Shown here in pieces: positions 26,404 through 36,500 of a DNA stretch of 64,000 nucleotides. The notes beneath the pieces were generated by a model. That model did not search any database, was not told the origin of the DNA, and worked only from the letters and a program-made list of their open reading frames with translations. This DNA comes from Kushneria phosphatilytica (GTDB lineage: Bacteria; Pseudomonadota; Gammaproteobacteria; Pseudomonadales; Halomonadaceae), in the NCBI RefSeq assembly GCF_008247605.1, contig NZ_CP043420.1:496001-560000 (forward strand), in the 5' to 3' direction. Position 1 is the stretch's first letter; each line of letters opens with the position of its first letter. The position numbers and the translations under genes are program-made.

Positions 26404-27582
26404 ATGCTAACTAATGAACAGGCCCGGATTATTGCAACAACCGCACCGGTTGTTGCAGAGCACGCTGAAACCATCGCCAAAACCTTCTATCCGTTAATGT
26501 TCGAGCGTTATCCGCATGTGAGATCGATGTTCAACATGCGTCATCAGCAGACCGGAGAGCAGCCCCGGGCGTTGGCACGTTCGGTCGTGGCCTATGCCCT
26601 TGATCGGGAGGACCCGGTCGCGCTGGAGCGGCTCATGACACCGATCGTCAACAAGCATGTCGCCATCAATCTGCAGCCCGACCAGTATCCGATCGTGGGC
26701 GAGTGCCTGATGGCTGCCATTGGTGAAGTGCTTGGCGATGCCGTCACCCCTGATGTGGCTGACGCGTGGAGCGGACTCTACTGGGAGTTCGCCAATCGAC
26801 TCATCGATGCCGAAGAGCAGACCTACCGTCAGCTGGAAGAGGCGCCGGGGGGCTGGCGTGGTGAGCGCGAATTCTATCTGATTGATCGTGTGCCGGAGAG
26901 CGATGAGATCGTGTCGTTCTACTTCAAACCGGTGGATGGCAAGCCGATCCGAACCTTTCAGCCGGGCCAGTACCTGGGCGTGGCACTCGAGATCGACGGT
27001 GAACAGTCCCTGCGTCAGTACAGCCTGACGTCACGGCCGGGGGATGATTTCTATCGCATCTCGGTCAAGCGTGAGGGTCAGGGGCGGGCCAGCCGCCACC
27101 TGCATGATCATGTGAAGGTCGGCGATCACGTCAGGCTACTGGCGCCGGTCGGTGAGATGGTACTCGATGATCGCGATGCGCCGGTCATGCTGATCAGTGG
27201 TGGTGTGGGCCAGACGCCCATGCTCTCACTCATGGCACAGGCGCTTGATGCAGGGCGCCGGGTGATCTACCTGCATGGCGCACGCAACGCTCGCGTTCAT
27301 GCCTTTCATGAGCATCTGCAGGCAATGTCCGAACAGTACGGCAGCCAGCTGACCTATCGCTACGTCTACAGTGATCCGGAGACTGCCGATGGCCAGCACC
27401 ACAAAGGCATCATCGATCGGGCGCTGCTGGCCGACTACCTGCCGCGTGAGGCGACGCCGAGCTGCTACTTCACCGGCCCCACTGGCTTCATGCGTGACCT
27501 GGATAACGAGTTGGCTGCTCTTGGTGTCGATGCACCGTATCGTCATTTCGAGTATTTCGGCCCCTCCGGTCAACTGCACTGA
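26404..27582 (+). CDS. hmp: Flavohaemoprotein, nitric oxide dioxygenase
   Basis: Converts nitric oxide and oxygen to nitrate with NAD(P)H; 392 residues. The globin domain (1-140) has Tyr29, Gln53 and proximal His85 (NKHVAIN), at the same positions as E. coli Hmp. The FAD domain shows LRQYSLTS and the NAD domain ISGGVGQTPMLSL. The C-terminus HFEYFGPSGQLH is typical. The start at 26404 has AGAGA upstream. It is divergent from fnr and near the nar genes, whose by-products include nitric oxide. The promoter is sigma-54-like (26341-26357), as for fhp of pseudomonads under FhpR. Confidence 0.95.
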   Translation: MLTNEQARIIATTAPVVAEHAETIAKTFYPLMFERYPHVRSMFNMRHQQTGEQPRALARSVVAYALDREDPVALERLMTPIVNKHVAINLQPDQYPIVGECLMAAIGEVLGDAVTPDVADAWSGLYWEFANRLIDAEEQTYRQLEEAPGGWRGEREFYLIDRVPESDEIVSFYFKPVDGKPIRTFQPGQYLGVALEIDGEQSLRQYSLTSRPGDDFYRISVKREGQGRASRHLHDHVKVGDHVRLLAPVGEMVLDDRDAPVMLISGGVGQTPMLSLMAQALDAGRRVIYLHGARNARVHAFHEHLQAMSEQYGSQLTYRYVYSDPETADGQHHKGIIDRALLADYLPREATPSCYFTGPTGFMRDLDNELAALGVDAPYRHFEYFGPSGQLH

Positions 27583-27602
27583 GTATCGCTGATACGCCAG
27601 CG

Positions 27603-27630
27603 CACGGCCCCGCAGGTCGAAGGGGCCGTG
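27603..27630. terminator. Hairpin between convergent hmp and cyclophilin genes
   Basis: Stem CACGGCCCC / GGGGCCGTG (9 base pairs, 10-base loop) lies 20 bases after the hmp stop and 27 bases before the cyclophilin stop. T-tracts are lacking, so efficiency is uncertain. Confidence 0.55.
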
Positions 27631-27656
27631 GCCTGATGGACCGCTGGCGAGGCACG

Positions 27657-28223
27657 TTACTGCAGTCGCCTGACGCCCAGAATGGTGACTGGTTCCCGAG
27701 GGACATCGGCGTGTTGGCCCTTGTGAGTGGTCGGCACGCCGGCGATGGCGTCAACCACGTCCATTCCCGATACCACATGTCCAAAGACGGTGTACCCGGG
27801 CGCCTGAAAGTTGCGGTAATCCAGTGTCGGATTGTCGACCAGGTTAATGAAGAACTGGCTGGTAGCCGAGTCCGGTTGGGCGGTACGCGCCATGGCAATG
27901 GTGCCACGGGTGTTACTGAGTCCACTCTCCTCCAGTGCCATGGGGGCATGCGTCTTTTTGGGCGAGAGATTCGCTGTCATGCCGCCGCCCTGGATCATGA
28001 AGCCGTCGATAACGCGATGAAAGATGGTGCCCTGATAGAAGTCTTCATCGACGTAGCGCAGGAAATTTTTCACCGTGCGAGGCGCCGCCGTAGCATTGAG
28101 TTCGAGCTCAATCTTGCCCTGGCTGGTTCTGATTTCGACGTGTGGATGATTGCCATTGGCCAGTGCCAGAGGCGAAAACAGCGACAGTATCAGCAGGCCA
28201 CTGCGCAGTAATGGTTTCAACAT
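27657..28223 (-). CDS. Periplasmic peptidyl-prolyl isomerase, cyclophilin type (PpiA-like)
   Basis: Proline isomerase of 188 residues with a Sec signal (MLKPLLRSGLLILSLFSPLALA). The mature cyclophilin domain has VKNFLRYVDEDFYQGTIFHR, the catalytic Arg in FHRVIDGFMIQGGG, TIAMARTAQPDSATSQFFIN and VFGHVVSGMDVVDAI. This is the short bacterial type without the inserted loops of eukaryotic cyclophilins. I start it at the ATG at 28223 with GGAG 8 bases upstream. It lies between narL and hmp. A link to folding of periplasmic redox proteins is possible but not shown. Confidence 0.9.
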   Translation of the reverse strand: MLKPLLRSGLLILSLFSPLALANGNHPHVEIRTSQGKIELELNATAAPRTVKNFLRYVDEDFYQGTIFHRVIDGFMIQGGGMTANLSPKKTHAPMALEESGLSNTRGTIAMARTAQPDSATSQFFINLVDNPTLDYRNFQAPGYTVFGHVVSGMDVVDAIAGVPTTHKGQHADVPREPVTILGVRRLQ

Positions 28224-28303
28224 GAAGGGGGCTCCGATAGTAAATGAGACCAGCATCCGGCCGGAAGAGAAGAACCTGCTCGGCCATGAAACACGCAAGG
28301 CGA

Positions 28304-28957
28304 TCATTTCCACCCCTCTCGCGCCGCCCATACGGCTGCTTCGGTGCGGGTGCGCATGCCCATCTTCCTGAGCAGGTGACGCATGTGAACCTTGACCGTA
28401 CCTTCACTGATGTCCAGCCTTCGGCCGATTTCCTTGTTGGCATAGCTGCGTGCAATCAGACGCAGGATGTCGCGTTCTCGCCGGGTCAGCCGGGCGATGA
28501 GCACCTCGGGGCCGCTCGCAGGTTCGCGTAGTGCTCGCGCGAGAAGGCCCATGAGTCGTGGGTCGAAGGCATCATCCGAGGTCTCGAGACTGTCAATGGC
28601 GGTCAGCAGCTCCTCGGGGGCCGTATCCTTGAGAAGATAACCACTGGCGCCGGCACGAATGGCCGCCAGCACGTCGTCCTGCTCTTCCGAAACGGTCAGC
28701 ATGACAATGGGGGCCGATACTCCCGCCTCGCGCAGCCGGGTCAGTGTCTCGATACCATCCATACCGGGCATCCGCATATCCAGCAGGATCAGATCCGGCA
28801 TGTGGCGCTCGCAGATATCCAGCGCCTGCTGGCCGCTTTCGGCCTCGCCACACAGGGTCCAATTCTCGCTCATGGCCAGCAGTTGCTGTACCCCGCGACG
28901 AAAAAGCGGATGATCATCCACGATCAGAATGCCCCGGCCCTGCTCGGACTGCGTCAT
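28304..28957 (-). CDS. narL: Nitrate/nitrite response regulator NarL
   Basis: LuxR-type response regulator of 217 residues. The receiver domain has the acidic pocket (IVDDHPLF), the phospho-acceptor Asp in LILLDMRMPGMDG, Thr in MLTVSEEQ and Lys in GYLLKDTAPEEL. The C-terminal helix-turn-helix reads LTRRERDILRLIARSYANKEI and ISEGTVKVHMRHLL. The ATG at 28957 has AAGGAG 6 bases upstream and lies inside the 3' end of narX, a 44-base overlap. It should control nar genes by binding TACYYMT heptamers, one pair of which lies before narK (30683-30698). Confidence 0.92.
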   Translation of the reverse strand: MTQSEQGRGILIVDDHPLFRRGVQQLLAMSENWTLCGEAESGQQALDICERHMPDLILLDMRMPGMDGIETLTRLREAGVSAPIVMLTVSEEQDDVLAAIRAGASGYLLKDTAPEELLTAIDSLETSDDAFDPRLMGLLARALREPASGPEVLIARLTRRERDILRLIARSYANKEIGRRLDISEGTVKVHMRHLLRKMGMRTRTEAAVWAAREGWK

Positions 28958-30659
28958 GTCCTGCTCCTTCAACAGTGAATTCAAGCGCCACCCGGGTTCC
29001 GCCGGTCTCGCGCCGAGTGAGTTCCAGCGTGGTCCCCAGACTGCGCGCGCGTTCGGCCATGATGATGGTGCCGTAATGATGGGAGCGATTCACCTGCTCG
29101 GGCAGGCCAACGCCGTCATCTTCAACGGCCAGTGTAATGTGCCCGTCATGCTCGAGCAGGCTGATTGACACCCGCTGGGCTGCGGCATGCTGAACCACAT
29201 TGGCCAGTGCCTCGCGCAGAATCTGAACCAGGTGCAACTCCTGATCAGGAGAGAGCCTGTTATCGGCAATGGTCAGGTGGGTATCGATCTCGAAATGACC
29301 GCGCTCGGTAAACTCTGCCACCGTTGCATTGACCGCTGCCTTGATGCCGTCTTCGGTCAGACGCAGTCGAAAGGTGACCAGCAATTCGCGCAGTTGACGG
29401 TAGGCATGGTCGATGCCATCGCGCAGCTCACCGAGAATGACGCTGGCGGTACTGTCGACCTCCTTTGGCAGGGCGCGGGTCAGCCGCATTGCCTGAATGT
29501 TGAGATAGCTGAGCGATTGCGCCAGCGAATCATGCAGCTCGCGAGCGATGACGGCGCGTTCGTCCATCAGCGCCAGACGACGTTTCTGCCGGCCCTGGGC
29601 GCGCAGCGCCAGCGCAGCCCCGAGCTGATCGGCCAGGGTTTCACAGATCCGACATTTCCAGTCCGGCAGGGGCGCGCCACCAGGTAGCCGGGCCATCAAC
29701 ATCAGAGGATCCTCTGTCTCCTCCAGCAGGGGGAAAAGATGGGTGTGCGGGGAATCATCCAGGGCGGTCTCCGGTGAGATCAGCGCCAGTTCGGCCGGTG
29801 CCATCAGCGCTTCGAAGGGGCTTAGCGCCTGCTGCAGATTGATGGCCTCGGGTGGCGTGGTGGCCAGGTAGCGCGCGTTGTCATAAAGCAGGGAGAGCGC
29901 CAGATGGCTCTGTTGCAGGCGGTGGCCGCGCTCTTCGACCTGATCGTTGAGATGCCGGCAGAACACGTCGAGCTGGCCGGCCATGTCATCGATAGTGGCT
30001 GCCAGCAGGCCGATCTCATCGTTGCGCCAATAGCCGGTGCGCACCTGAAGCTCGCCGGCACGCAATGCCTCAATCACGCTCAGAAGCCGCCTGAGCGGTC
30101 GACGCACATGAAAATGGAGCTGATACGCACCCCAGCCCATCAGCGGCAGGGTGAGCAGTAATAATATGCCCTGCAGGGCACGGAGGCGTGCAATACGCGC
30201 TTCGGCCAGATTCTGTAGATTGCCGGTCAATGCATCCAGACCGTTTACATGGGCAGTGATGCGTGCCGCATTCACATTCGTCGCCTGTTCGGGAGTGCGC
30301 ATATCCGGTCGTAGCGCACTGACCCACTCAAGGTGCAAGGCTGTCAGTTGCTGCGCAACCCTGGCGTTGTACTCCAGGGCTACTGCTTCATCAAGCTGCT
30401 GCCAGGTGTGATCCATGGCGTTCAATAGCGCCTGCCACTGTTGTGTATCAGCCGTGGGTGCTTGCGCCTTCAGGCGCCAGGTCTGCATGCGTAGCGAGCC
30501 AGCCTGATTGATGACCTGCGCATCATGGCGCGCCGTCTCCGCCAGCCAGCCGCTGGCTACCATTCCGCTCAATGCCAGTAACGATACCCCAGCCAGTATC
30601 AGTCCAAGCGTTAAACTCAGTGTGTAGTGCGAGGGCACAAATTGTCGGCCTACCCCCAT
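28914..30659 (-). CDS. narX: Nitrate/nitrite sensor histidine kinase NarX
   Basis: Membrane sensor of 581 residues. Order: transmembrane helix 1 (about 14-35), periplasmic four-helix nitrate sensor with the P-box SLRMQTWRL at 55-63, helix 2 (about 164-182), HAMP (RPLRRLLSVIEALRAGELQ), a cysteine-bearing central module (WKCRICETL), the HisKA_3 H-box (ARELHDSLAQSLSYLNIQ) and the ATPase domain (LREALANVVQHAAA; VEDDGVGLPE). AGGAGAG precedes the ATG at 30659. It forms an operon with narL and is divergent from narK, the usual arrangement in pseudomonads and halomonads. Confidence 0.93.
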   Translation of the reverse strand: MGVGRQFVPSHYTLSLTLGLILAGVSLLALSGMVASGWLAETARHDAQVINQAGSLRMQTWRLKAQAPTADTQQWQALLNAMDHTWQQLDEAVALEYNARVAQQLTALHLEWVSALRPDMRTPEQATNVNAARITAHVNGLDALTGNLQNLAEARIARLRALQGILLLLTLPLMGWGAYQLHFHVRRPLRRLLSVIEALRAGELQVRTGYWRNDEIGLLAATIDDMAGQLDVFCRHLNDQVEERGHRLQQSHLALSLLYDNARYLATTPPEAINLQQALSPFEALMAPAELALISPETALDDSPHTHLFPLLEETEDPLMLMARLPGGAPLPDWKCRICETLADQLGAALALRAQGRQKRRLALMDERAVIARELHDSLAQSLSYLNIQAMRLTRALPKEVDSTASVILGELRDGIDHAYRQLRELLVTFRLRLTEDGIKAAVNATVAEFTERGHFEIDTHLTIADNRLSPDQELHLVQILREALANVVQHAAAQRVSISLLEHDGHITLAVEDDGVGLPEQVNRSHHYGTIIMAERARSLGTTLELTRRETGGTRVALEFTVEGAGHDAVRAGPGHSDRG

Positions 30660-30682
30660 GTTGCTCTCCTGCGCCGTATGGA

Positions 30683-30698
30683 TACCTCCATGGAGGTA
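30683..30698. promoter_or_regulatory. NarL-type 7-2-7 site between narX and narK
   Basis: TACCTCC-AT-GGAGGTA is a perfect 16-base dyad with the NarL 7-2-7 arrangement (TACYYMT-N2-AKRRGTA); only the innermost base of each heptamer deviates. It lies about 105 bases upstream of the FNR box that precedes narK, and 24 bases before narX, so it may serve either direction. Confidence 0.6.
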
Positions 30699-30802
30699 GA
30701 AAGAAAAATAAAAGGCTGTCCATTCAGTCTTCTACATAACAGCCAGGCACTATCTCCAATGATATAAAGCACTGATTTTACTTTATTTTCTTCCAGCCCA
30801 TT

Positions 30803-30816
30803 TTGACGACGATCAA
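30803..30816 (+). promoter_or_regulatory. FNR/ANR box upstream of narK
   Basis: TTGAC-GACG-ATCAA matches TTGAT-N4-ATCAA at 9 of 10 positions. It is centred about 70 bases before the narK start, leaving room for a class II promoter with transcription beginning near 30851. Confidence 0.7.
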
Positions 30817-30882
30817 AAGTCTGCGCAGCCCCCTGTGCAACAGTCGCCCTGACGCCATTTCCACAGGCACAAGGGCATGATC

Positions 30883-33552
30883 ATGAAGGCAGATACCGCA
30901 TCTCCCCGACGCTCGCAGCAGCGACGTGCGCTGGGTCTCTCGACACTGGCCTTCACGCTTTGCTTTGCGGTCTGGACGATTTTTTCGATCATCGGCGTAC
31001 GTCTCAAGCAGGAACTGGGACTTTCCGATACCCAGCTCGGGTTGCTGATGGCCACGCCCGTACTGACCGGCTCCGTCAGCCGACTCGTGCTGGGCATCTG
31101 GACGGATCGGTTCGGTGGTCGCTGGGTGTTCGGTCTGCTCATGCTGACCTCCAGCGCCTGTGTTTATCTGGTGACGTTCGCAACTACGTATGCACTGCTG
31201 CTGCTTGCTGCACTCGGTATCGGACTGGCCGGTGGCTCCTTCATCGTGGGGGTCTCTTATGTTTCGGCCTGGTATGAACGCGAACAACAGGGGACGGCAC
31301 TGGGGATCTTCGGGGCTGGCAATGTAGGAGCAGCCATTACCAGTTTTGTGGCGCCATCGCTGATGGTCGCACTGGGCTGGCAGGGCACGGCGCTGGTCTA
31401 TGCCACCGTGTTGAGCGCCATGGGGGTAGCCTTCATGGTGCTGGCTGGCAACGATCCGATGCGTGCCGTTCAGGCGCAGAAACGTACCACGCTGAAAGTA
31501 CAACTCGCCCCGCTGGCCGATCTTCGTGTATGGCGTTTCTCGCTGTATTACTTCTGTACTTTCGGCAGCTTTGTGGCACTGGCCATGTGGCTGCCGCTGT
31601 ACCTGATGAACGTTTACGGGCTGGGCCTCACGGCGGCCGGTATGGTGGCCACGCTGTTCTCGGTGCCGGCAGCGCTCTTTCGCATTCTTGGCGGCGTATT
31701 GTCCGATCGTATCGGTGCCCGGCGGGTGATGTACTGGACGCTGGGGGTGGGGGCGATCTGCACCTTTCTTCTGAGTTACCCACCGACTCAATACAGCGTG
31801 AGCGGCGTGCATGGCACGCTTGAGTTTTCACTCGCCGTTAATCTGCCGGTTTTCATCCTCCTGATTCTTGTGCTGGGTTTCTTCCTGTCGCTGGGGATGG
31901 CGGCGGTGTTCAAGCACATCCCGGTTTATTACCCGACCCATGTGGGCGCTGTGGGTGGGGTGGTCGGCATGGTCGGGGGGCTGGGCGGATTTTTCCTGCC
32001 ACTGACATTTGGCATGCTCAACGATGTGGTAGGCATCTGGCAGAGCTGCTTCATGCTGATGCTGATCATCATCGTGGCGGCACTGTTGTGGATGCATCTG
32101 GCAATCCGCCGTCAGGAGCGCCGCGAATGGGCCGCCAATACCCGCGGAGTGGATCTGCCGGAGCTTCTGAGGCCCGGGCACTTCGTGCTCGATGAGTGGC
32201 ATCCTGAGGATGAGACCTTCTGGCGCCAGCGAGGGGCACGCATTGCCCGGCGCAACCTGTGGATCTCGATCCCCAACCTGCTGCTGGCCTTTGCGGTGTG
32301 GTCGATCTGGAGCATCCTGGTGGTACGCCTGCCGCAGCTTGGATTCTCCTATACCCCCAACCAGCTTTTCTGGCTGGCGGCACTGCCGTCACTATCCGGT
32401 GCCACGCTGCGTATCTTTTACAGCTTCATGGTGCCGATCTTCGGTGGGCGACGCTGGACAGCCATTTCGACCGCCTCGCTGTTGCTACCGTGCCTGTGGA
32501 TTGGTGTGGCGGTACAGCACCCGAATACCCCCTATAGCGTGATGCTGATTCTGGCACTGTTGTGCGGTTTCGGCGGGGGCAATTTCGCTTCCAGCATGGC
32601 CAACATCAGCTTTTTCTATCCGCAGGCCCAAAAGGGCACTGCCATGGGCCTCAACGCAGGCCTGGGTAATCTGGGGGTTTCGGTACTGCAGCTGATTGGC
32701 CCGCTGGTGATTGCCGCTGGCGTGCTGGGGCCGGCCGCCGGTGAGCCGCTGATCGCCCAGCAAGGCGCCTACGCCGGGGAGCCGGTGTGGATTCAGAACA
32801 TCGCCTTTATCTGGGTGCCGCTGATTGCTCTCGCCGCGATCGCGGCCTGGTTCGGCATGAACGACATCGCCTCGGCGAAATCGTCGTTTCGCGATCAGGC
32901 GGTGATCTTCAAGCGGCTGCACAACTGGCTGATGAGCTGGCTGTATCTGGGCACCTTCGGCAGCTTCATCGGTTTTGCCGCAGGCTTTCCGCTGCTCTCC
33001 AATATGCAGTTCCCGGATATCGATCCAACCCGCTACGCCTTCCTGGGGCCGCTGGTCGGCGCGTTGGCCCGACCACTGGGCGGTTGGCTTTCCGACCGGT
33101 TGGGTGGCGCCCGGGTGACGCTGTGGAACTTCGCCCTGATGGCCGTGGGCGTGACGGGCGTGCTGCTCTTTCTGCCCGAGCACGGCGAGGGCGGCAGCTT
33201 TGTCGGTTTCTTCGTGATGTTCATGGTGCTGTTCGTAGCCACCGGCATCGGCAACGGCTCCACCTATCGCATGGTGCCGGTGATCTTTTTCAATCAGCGC
33301 CGCCAGGCGCTGGGCGAGGATCATCTCGATGAGGCGCGCGTTCAGGCCAACCGTGAATCCGCTGCCGTGCTTGGCTTCATCTCGGCCATTGCGGCCTACG
33401 GCGGCTTCTTCATTCCCAAGTCCTACGGCACCGCCACCGCCATGACCGGCAGCGTGGCGCCCGCCCTCTACGGCTTCATTTTCTTCTATCTCAGCTGCAT
33501 GGCGCTGACCTGGTGGTATTACGCCCGTCGTAACGCCCCGGCCCCTTGCTAG
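30883..33552 (+). CDS. narK: Nitrate/nitrite transporter, NarK1-NarK2 fusion
   Basis: Double-length major-facilitator protein of about 889 residues. The first half (to about residue 420) and the second half (from about 450) each have 12 hydrophobic segments and NarK features, for example LGIFGAGNVGAAITSF in the first and CGFGGGNFASSMANISFFYP in the second. Such fusions pair a nitrate/proton symporter with a nitrate/nitrite antiporter. I place the start at ATG 30883 (AAGGG 7 bases upstream); ATG 30877 is two codons earlier. It precedes narG by 22 bases. GC content rises in the last 500 bases or so. Confidence 0.93.
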   Translation: MKADTASPRRSQQRRALGLSTLAFTLCFAVWTIFSIIGVRLKQELGLSDTQLGLLMATPVLTGSVSRLVLGIWTDRFGGRWVFGLLMLTSSACVYLVTFATTYALLLLAALGIGLAGGSFIVGVSYVSAWYEREQQGTALGIFGAGNVGAAITSFVAPSLMVALGWQGTALVYATVLSAMGVAFMVLAGNDPMRAVQAQKRTTLKVQLAPLADLRVWRFSLYYFCTFGSFVALAMWLPLYLMNVYGLGLTAAGMVATLFSVPAALFRILGGVLSDRIGARRVMYWTLGVGAICTFLLSYPPTQYSVSGVHGTLEFSLAVNLPVFILLILVLGFFLSLGMAAVFKHIPVYYPTHVGAVGGVVGMVGGLGGFFLPLTFGMLNDVVGIWQSCFMLMLIIIVAALLWMHLAIRRQERREWAANTRGVDLPELLRPGHFVLDEWHPEDETFWRQRGARIARRNLWISIPNLLLAFAVWSIWSILVVRLPQLGFSYTPNQLFWLAALPSLSGATLRIFYSFMVPIFGGRRWTAISTASLLLPCLWIGVAVQHPNTPYSVMLILALLCGFGGGNFASSMANISFFYPQAQKGTAMGLNAGLGNLGVSVLQLIGPLVIAAGVLGPAAGEPLIAQQGAYAGEPVWIQNIAFIWVPLIALAAIAAWFGMNDIASAKSSFRDQAVIFKRLHNWLMSWLYLGTFGSFIGFAAGFPLLSNMQFPDIDPTRYAFLGPLVGALARPLGGWLSDRLGGARVTLWNFALMAVGVTGVLLFLPEHGEGGSFVGFFVMFMVLFVATGIGNGSTYRMVPVIFFNQRRQALGEDHLDEARVQANRESAAVLGFISAIAAYGGFFIPKSYGTATAMTGSVAPALYGFIFFYLSCMALTWWYYARRNAPAPC

Positions 33553-33574
33553 GCAAGCCTCAGGAGACTGACAC

Positions 33575-36500
33575 ATGAGTTACTTTCTCGACCGACTGCA
33601 GTACATGAAAAAGGTCCGCACGCCGTTTGCGGGCGGCCACGGCGAGATGCGCGAGGAGAACCGCGAGTGGGAGAACGGCTATCGCGCCCGCTGGCAGCAC
33701 GACAAGGTAGTGCGCTCCACCCACGGGGTGAACTGCACCGGCTCGTGCAGCTGGAAGATCTACGTCAAGAACGGCCTGGTCACCTGGGAAACCCAGCAGA
33801 CCGACTACCCGCGCACCCGGCCGGATCTGCCCAGCCACGAGCCGCGCGGCTGCCCGCGCGGGGCGAGTTACTCCTGGTATCTCTACAGTGCCAATCGGCT
33901 CAAGTACCCGCTGGTGCGCAAGGCGCTGGTGAAACTCTGGCGCGAAGCGCTTGCGCAGCACCCGGACCCGGTCGATGCCTGGGCCTCGATCGTTGAGGAC
34001 CCTGCGAAAACCGCGCAGTACAAGCGCCTGCGCGGCATGGGCGGGTTCGTGCGCGCCGACTGGGAGGAGCTGGAAACCCTGGTGGCGGCTTCCAACGTCT
34101 ATACCGCCAAACAGTACGGCCCGGATCGCATCATCGGCTTTTCGCCGATTCCGGCCATGTCGATGGTCTCCTACGCCGCCGGCGCGCGCTATCTGTCACT
34201 GATCGGCGGGGTGTGCCTGTCATTCTACGACTGGTACTGCGACCTGCCGCCGGCCAGCCCGCAGACCTGGGGCGAGCAGACCGACGTGCCGGAATCCGCC
34301 GACTGGTACAACTCGAACTACATCATCGCCTGGGGCTCCAACGTGCCCCAGACCCGCACGCCGGATGCGCACTTTTTCACCGAGGTGCGCTACAAGGGCA
34401 CCAAGACGGTCGCGATCACCCCGGACTACGCCGAGGTCGCCAAGCTCTGCGACGAGTGGCTGAGCCCCACCCAGGGCACTGATTCGGCGCTCGGCATGGC
34501 AATGGGTCACGTGATTTTGAAGGAGTTCCATCTTGAGCGGCCCAGCGAATACTTTACCGACTACGTGCGCCGCTACACCGACATGCCGATGCTGGTCGAG
34601 CTGGAAGCCCGCGAGGACGGCAGCTTCGTGCCCGGCCGCCAGCTGCGCGCCGCCGACTTTGACCAGGCGCTGGGTCAGGACAACAACCCCGAGTGGAAAA
34701 CGGTGGCGTGGGACGAGACACGCGATCAGCTCGTGGTGCCGCGCGGCTCGATCGGTTTCCGCTGGGGCGAAAGCGAGGCCGGCCAGGGCCGCTGGAACCT
34801 GGAGCCGCGCGACGCCGAGGGCGACGAGGTTCATCTGCGCCTGTCGCAGGTCAACAATCATGACGAGGTGGTGCGGGTCGGCTTCCCCTACTTCGGCCAC
34901 ATCCGCCATGAGCATTTCAACCACGTCGACGGCAACGACGTGCTCTATCACCACCTGCCGGCCCGCCGGCTGACGCTGGCCGACGGTCGCCAGGCGCTGG
35001 CGGTGACGGTCTTTGACCTGATGGTCGCCAACTACGGCATCGATCAGGGCCTGACGCTGGCCGGCAGCGAGGACGACGGTGCCACGGCAATCGATCAGAT
35101 GCGCCCCTACACGCCGGCCTGGCAGGAAGCGATCACCGGCGTGCCGGCCGAGCAGGTGACCAGACTGGCCCGCGAGTTTGCCGACAACGCGGACAAGACC
35201 CACGGGCGTTCGATGATCATCGTCGGTGCCGGGCTCAACCACTGGTACCACATGGACATGCAGTACCGGGGCCTGATCAACATGCTGATCCTGTGCGGCT
35301 GCATCGGCCAGACCGGCGGCGGCTGGGCCCACTACGTCGGTCAGGAGAAGCTGCGCCCGCAGACCGGCTGGCTGCCGCTGGCGTTCGGGCTGGACTGGAA
35401 CCGCCCGCCGCGCCAGATGAACGGCACCTCGTTTTTCTACAACCACTCAAGCCAGTGGCGCTTTGAAAAGGTCGAGGTGAAGGACCTGCTCTCGCCGCTG
35501 GCCCGCCGCGAGGACTATTCCGGCAGCCTGATCGACTTCAACGTGCGCGCCGAGCGCATGGGCTGGCTGCCCTCCGCCCCGCAGCTCGACACCAATCCGC
35601 TGCGCCTGGCCGCGGCCGCCGAAGCCGCCGGCAAGCCACTCAACGACTATGTGATCCATCAGCTCAAAAGCGGCGATCTGCGCTTTGCCTCGGAAGACCC
35701 GGACAGCCCGCAGAACTTCCCCCGCAACCTGTTCGTGTGGCGCTCGAACCTGCTGGGCAGCTCCGGCAAGGGCCACGAGTACATGCTCAAGTATCTGCTC
35801 GGCACCACCCACGGCCTGCAGGGCAAGGACCTTGGCGAGATGGGCGGGGCGCTGCCGGAAGAGGTCGAATGGCGCGAGGAAGCCCCCGAGGGCAAGCTCG
35901 ACCTGCTGGTGACGCTCGATTTTCGCATGTCGACCACCTGTCTCTACTCCGACGTGGTGCTGCCCACCGCCACCTGGTACGAGAAGGACGATCTCAACAC
36001 CTCCGATATGCACCCCTTCATTCACCCGCTGACTGCGGCCACCGATCCGGCCTGGGAATCACGCAGCGACTGGGAGATCTACAAGGGCATTGCAAAAGCC
36101 TTTTCCCGCGTGTGCGTGGGGCATCTGGGCGAGGAGACCGACCTGGTCACCCAGCCCCTGCAGCACGACTCCCCCGGAGAGCTGGCCCAGGTGGACGTGA
36201 AGGACTGGAAGCGTGGCGAGTGCGAGCCGATCCCGGGGCGCACCCTGCCCAATCTGGTCGCGGTCAAACGCGACTACCCGGCCACCTATGAGCGCTTCAC
36301 CTCGGTCGGGCCGCTGCTTGATAGCCTTGGTAACGGCGGCAAGGGTATCAACTGGCCCACCGGCCCGGAGATCGACCTGCTCGGCAAGCTCAACCGGCGC
36401 AAGTCGGAAGGTCCGGCGGAGGGCCGCCCGATCATCGACAGCGCCATCGACGCCGCCGAGATGATCCTGACGCTCGCTCCCGAGACCAATGGCAAGGTGG

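Noticed and set aside
34220..35446. 408-codon open frame on the minus strand opposite narG
   Set aside because: High GC of narG removes stops in other frames; the product is low-complexity and the narG motifs are complete.
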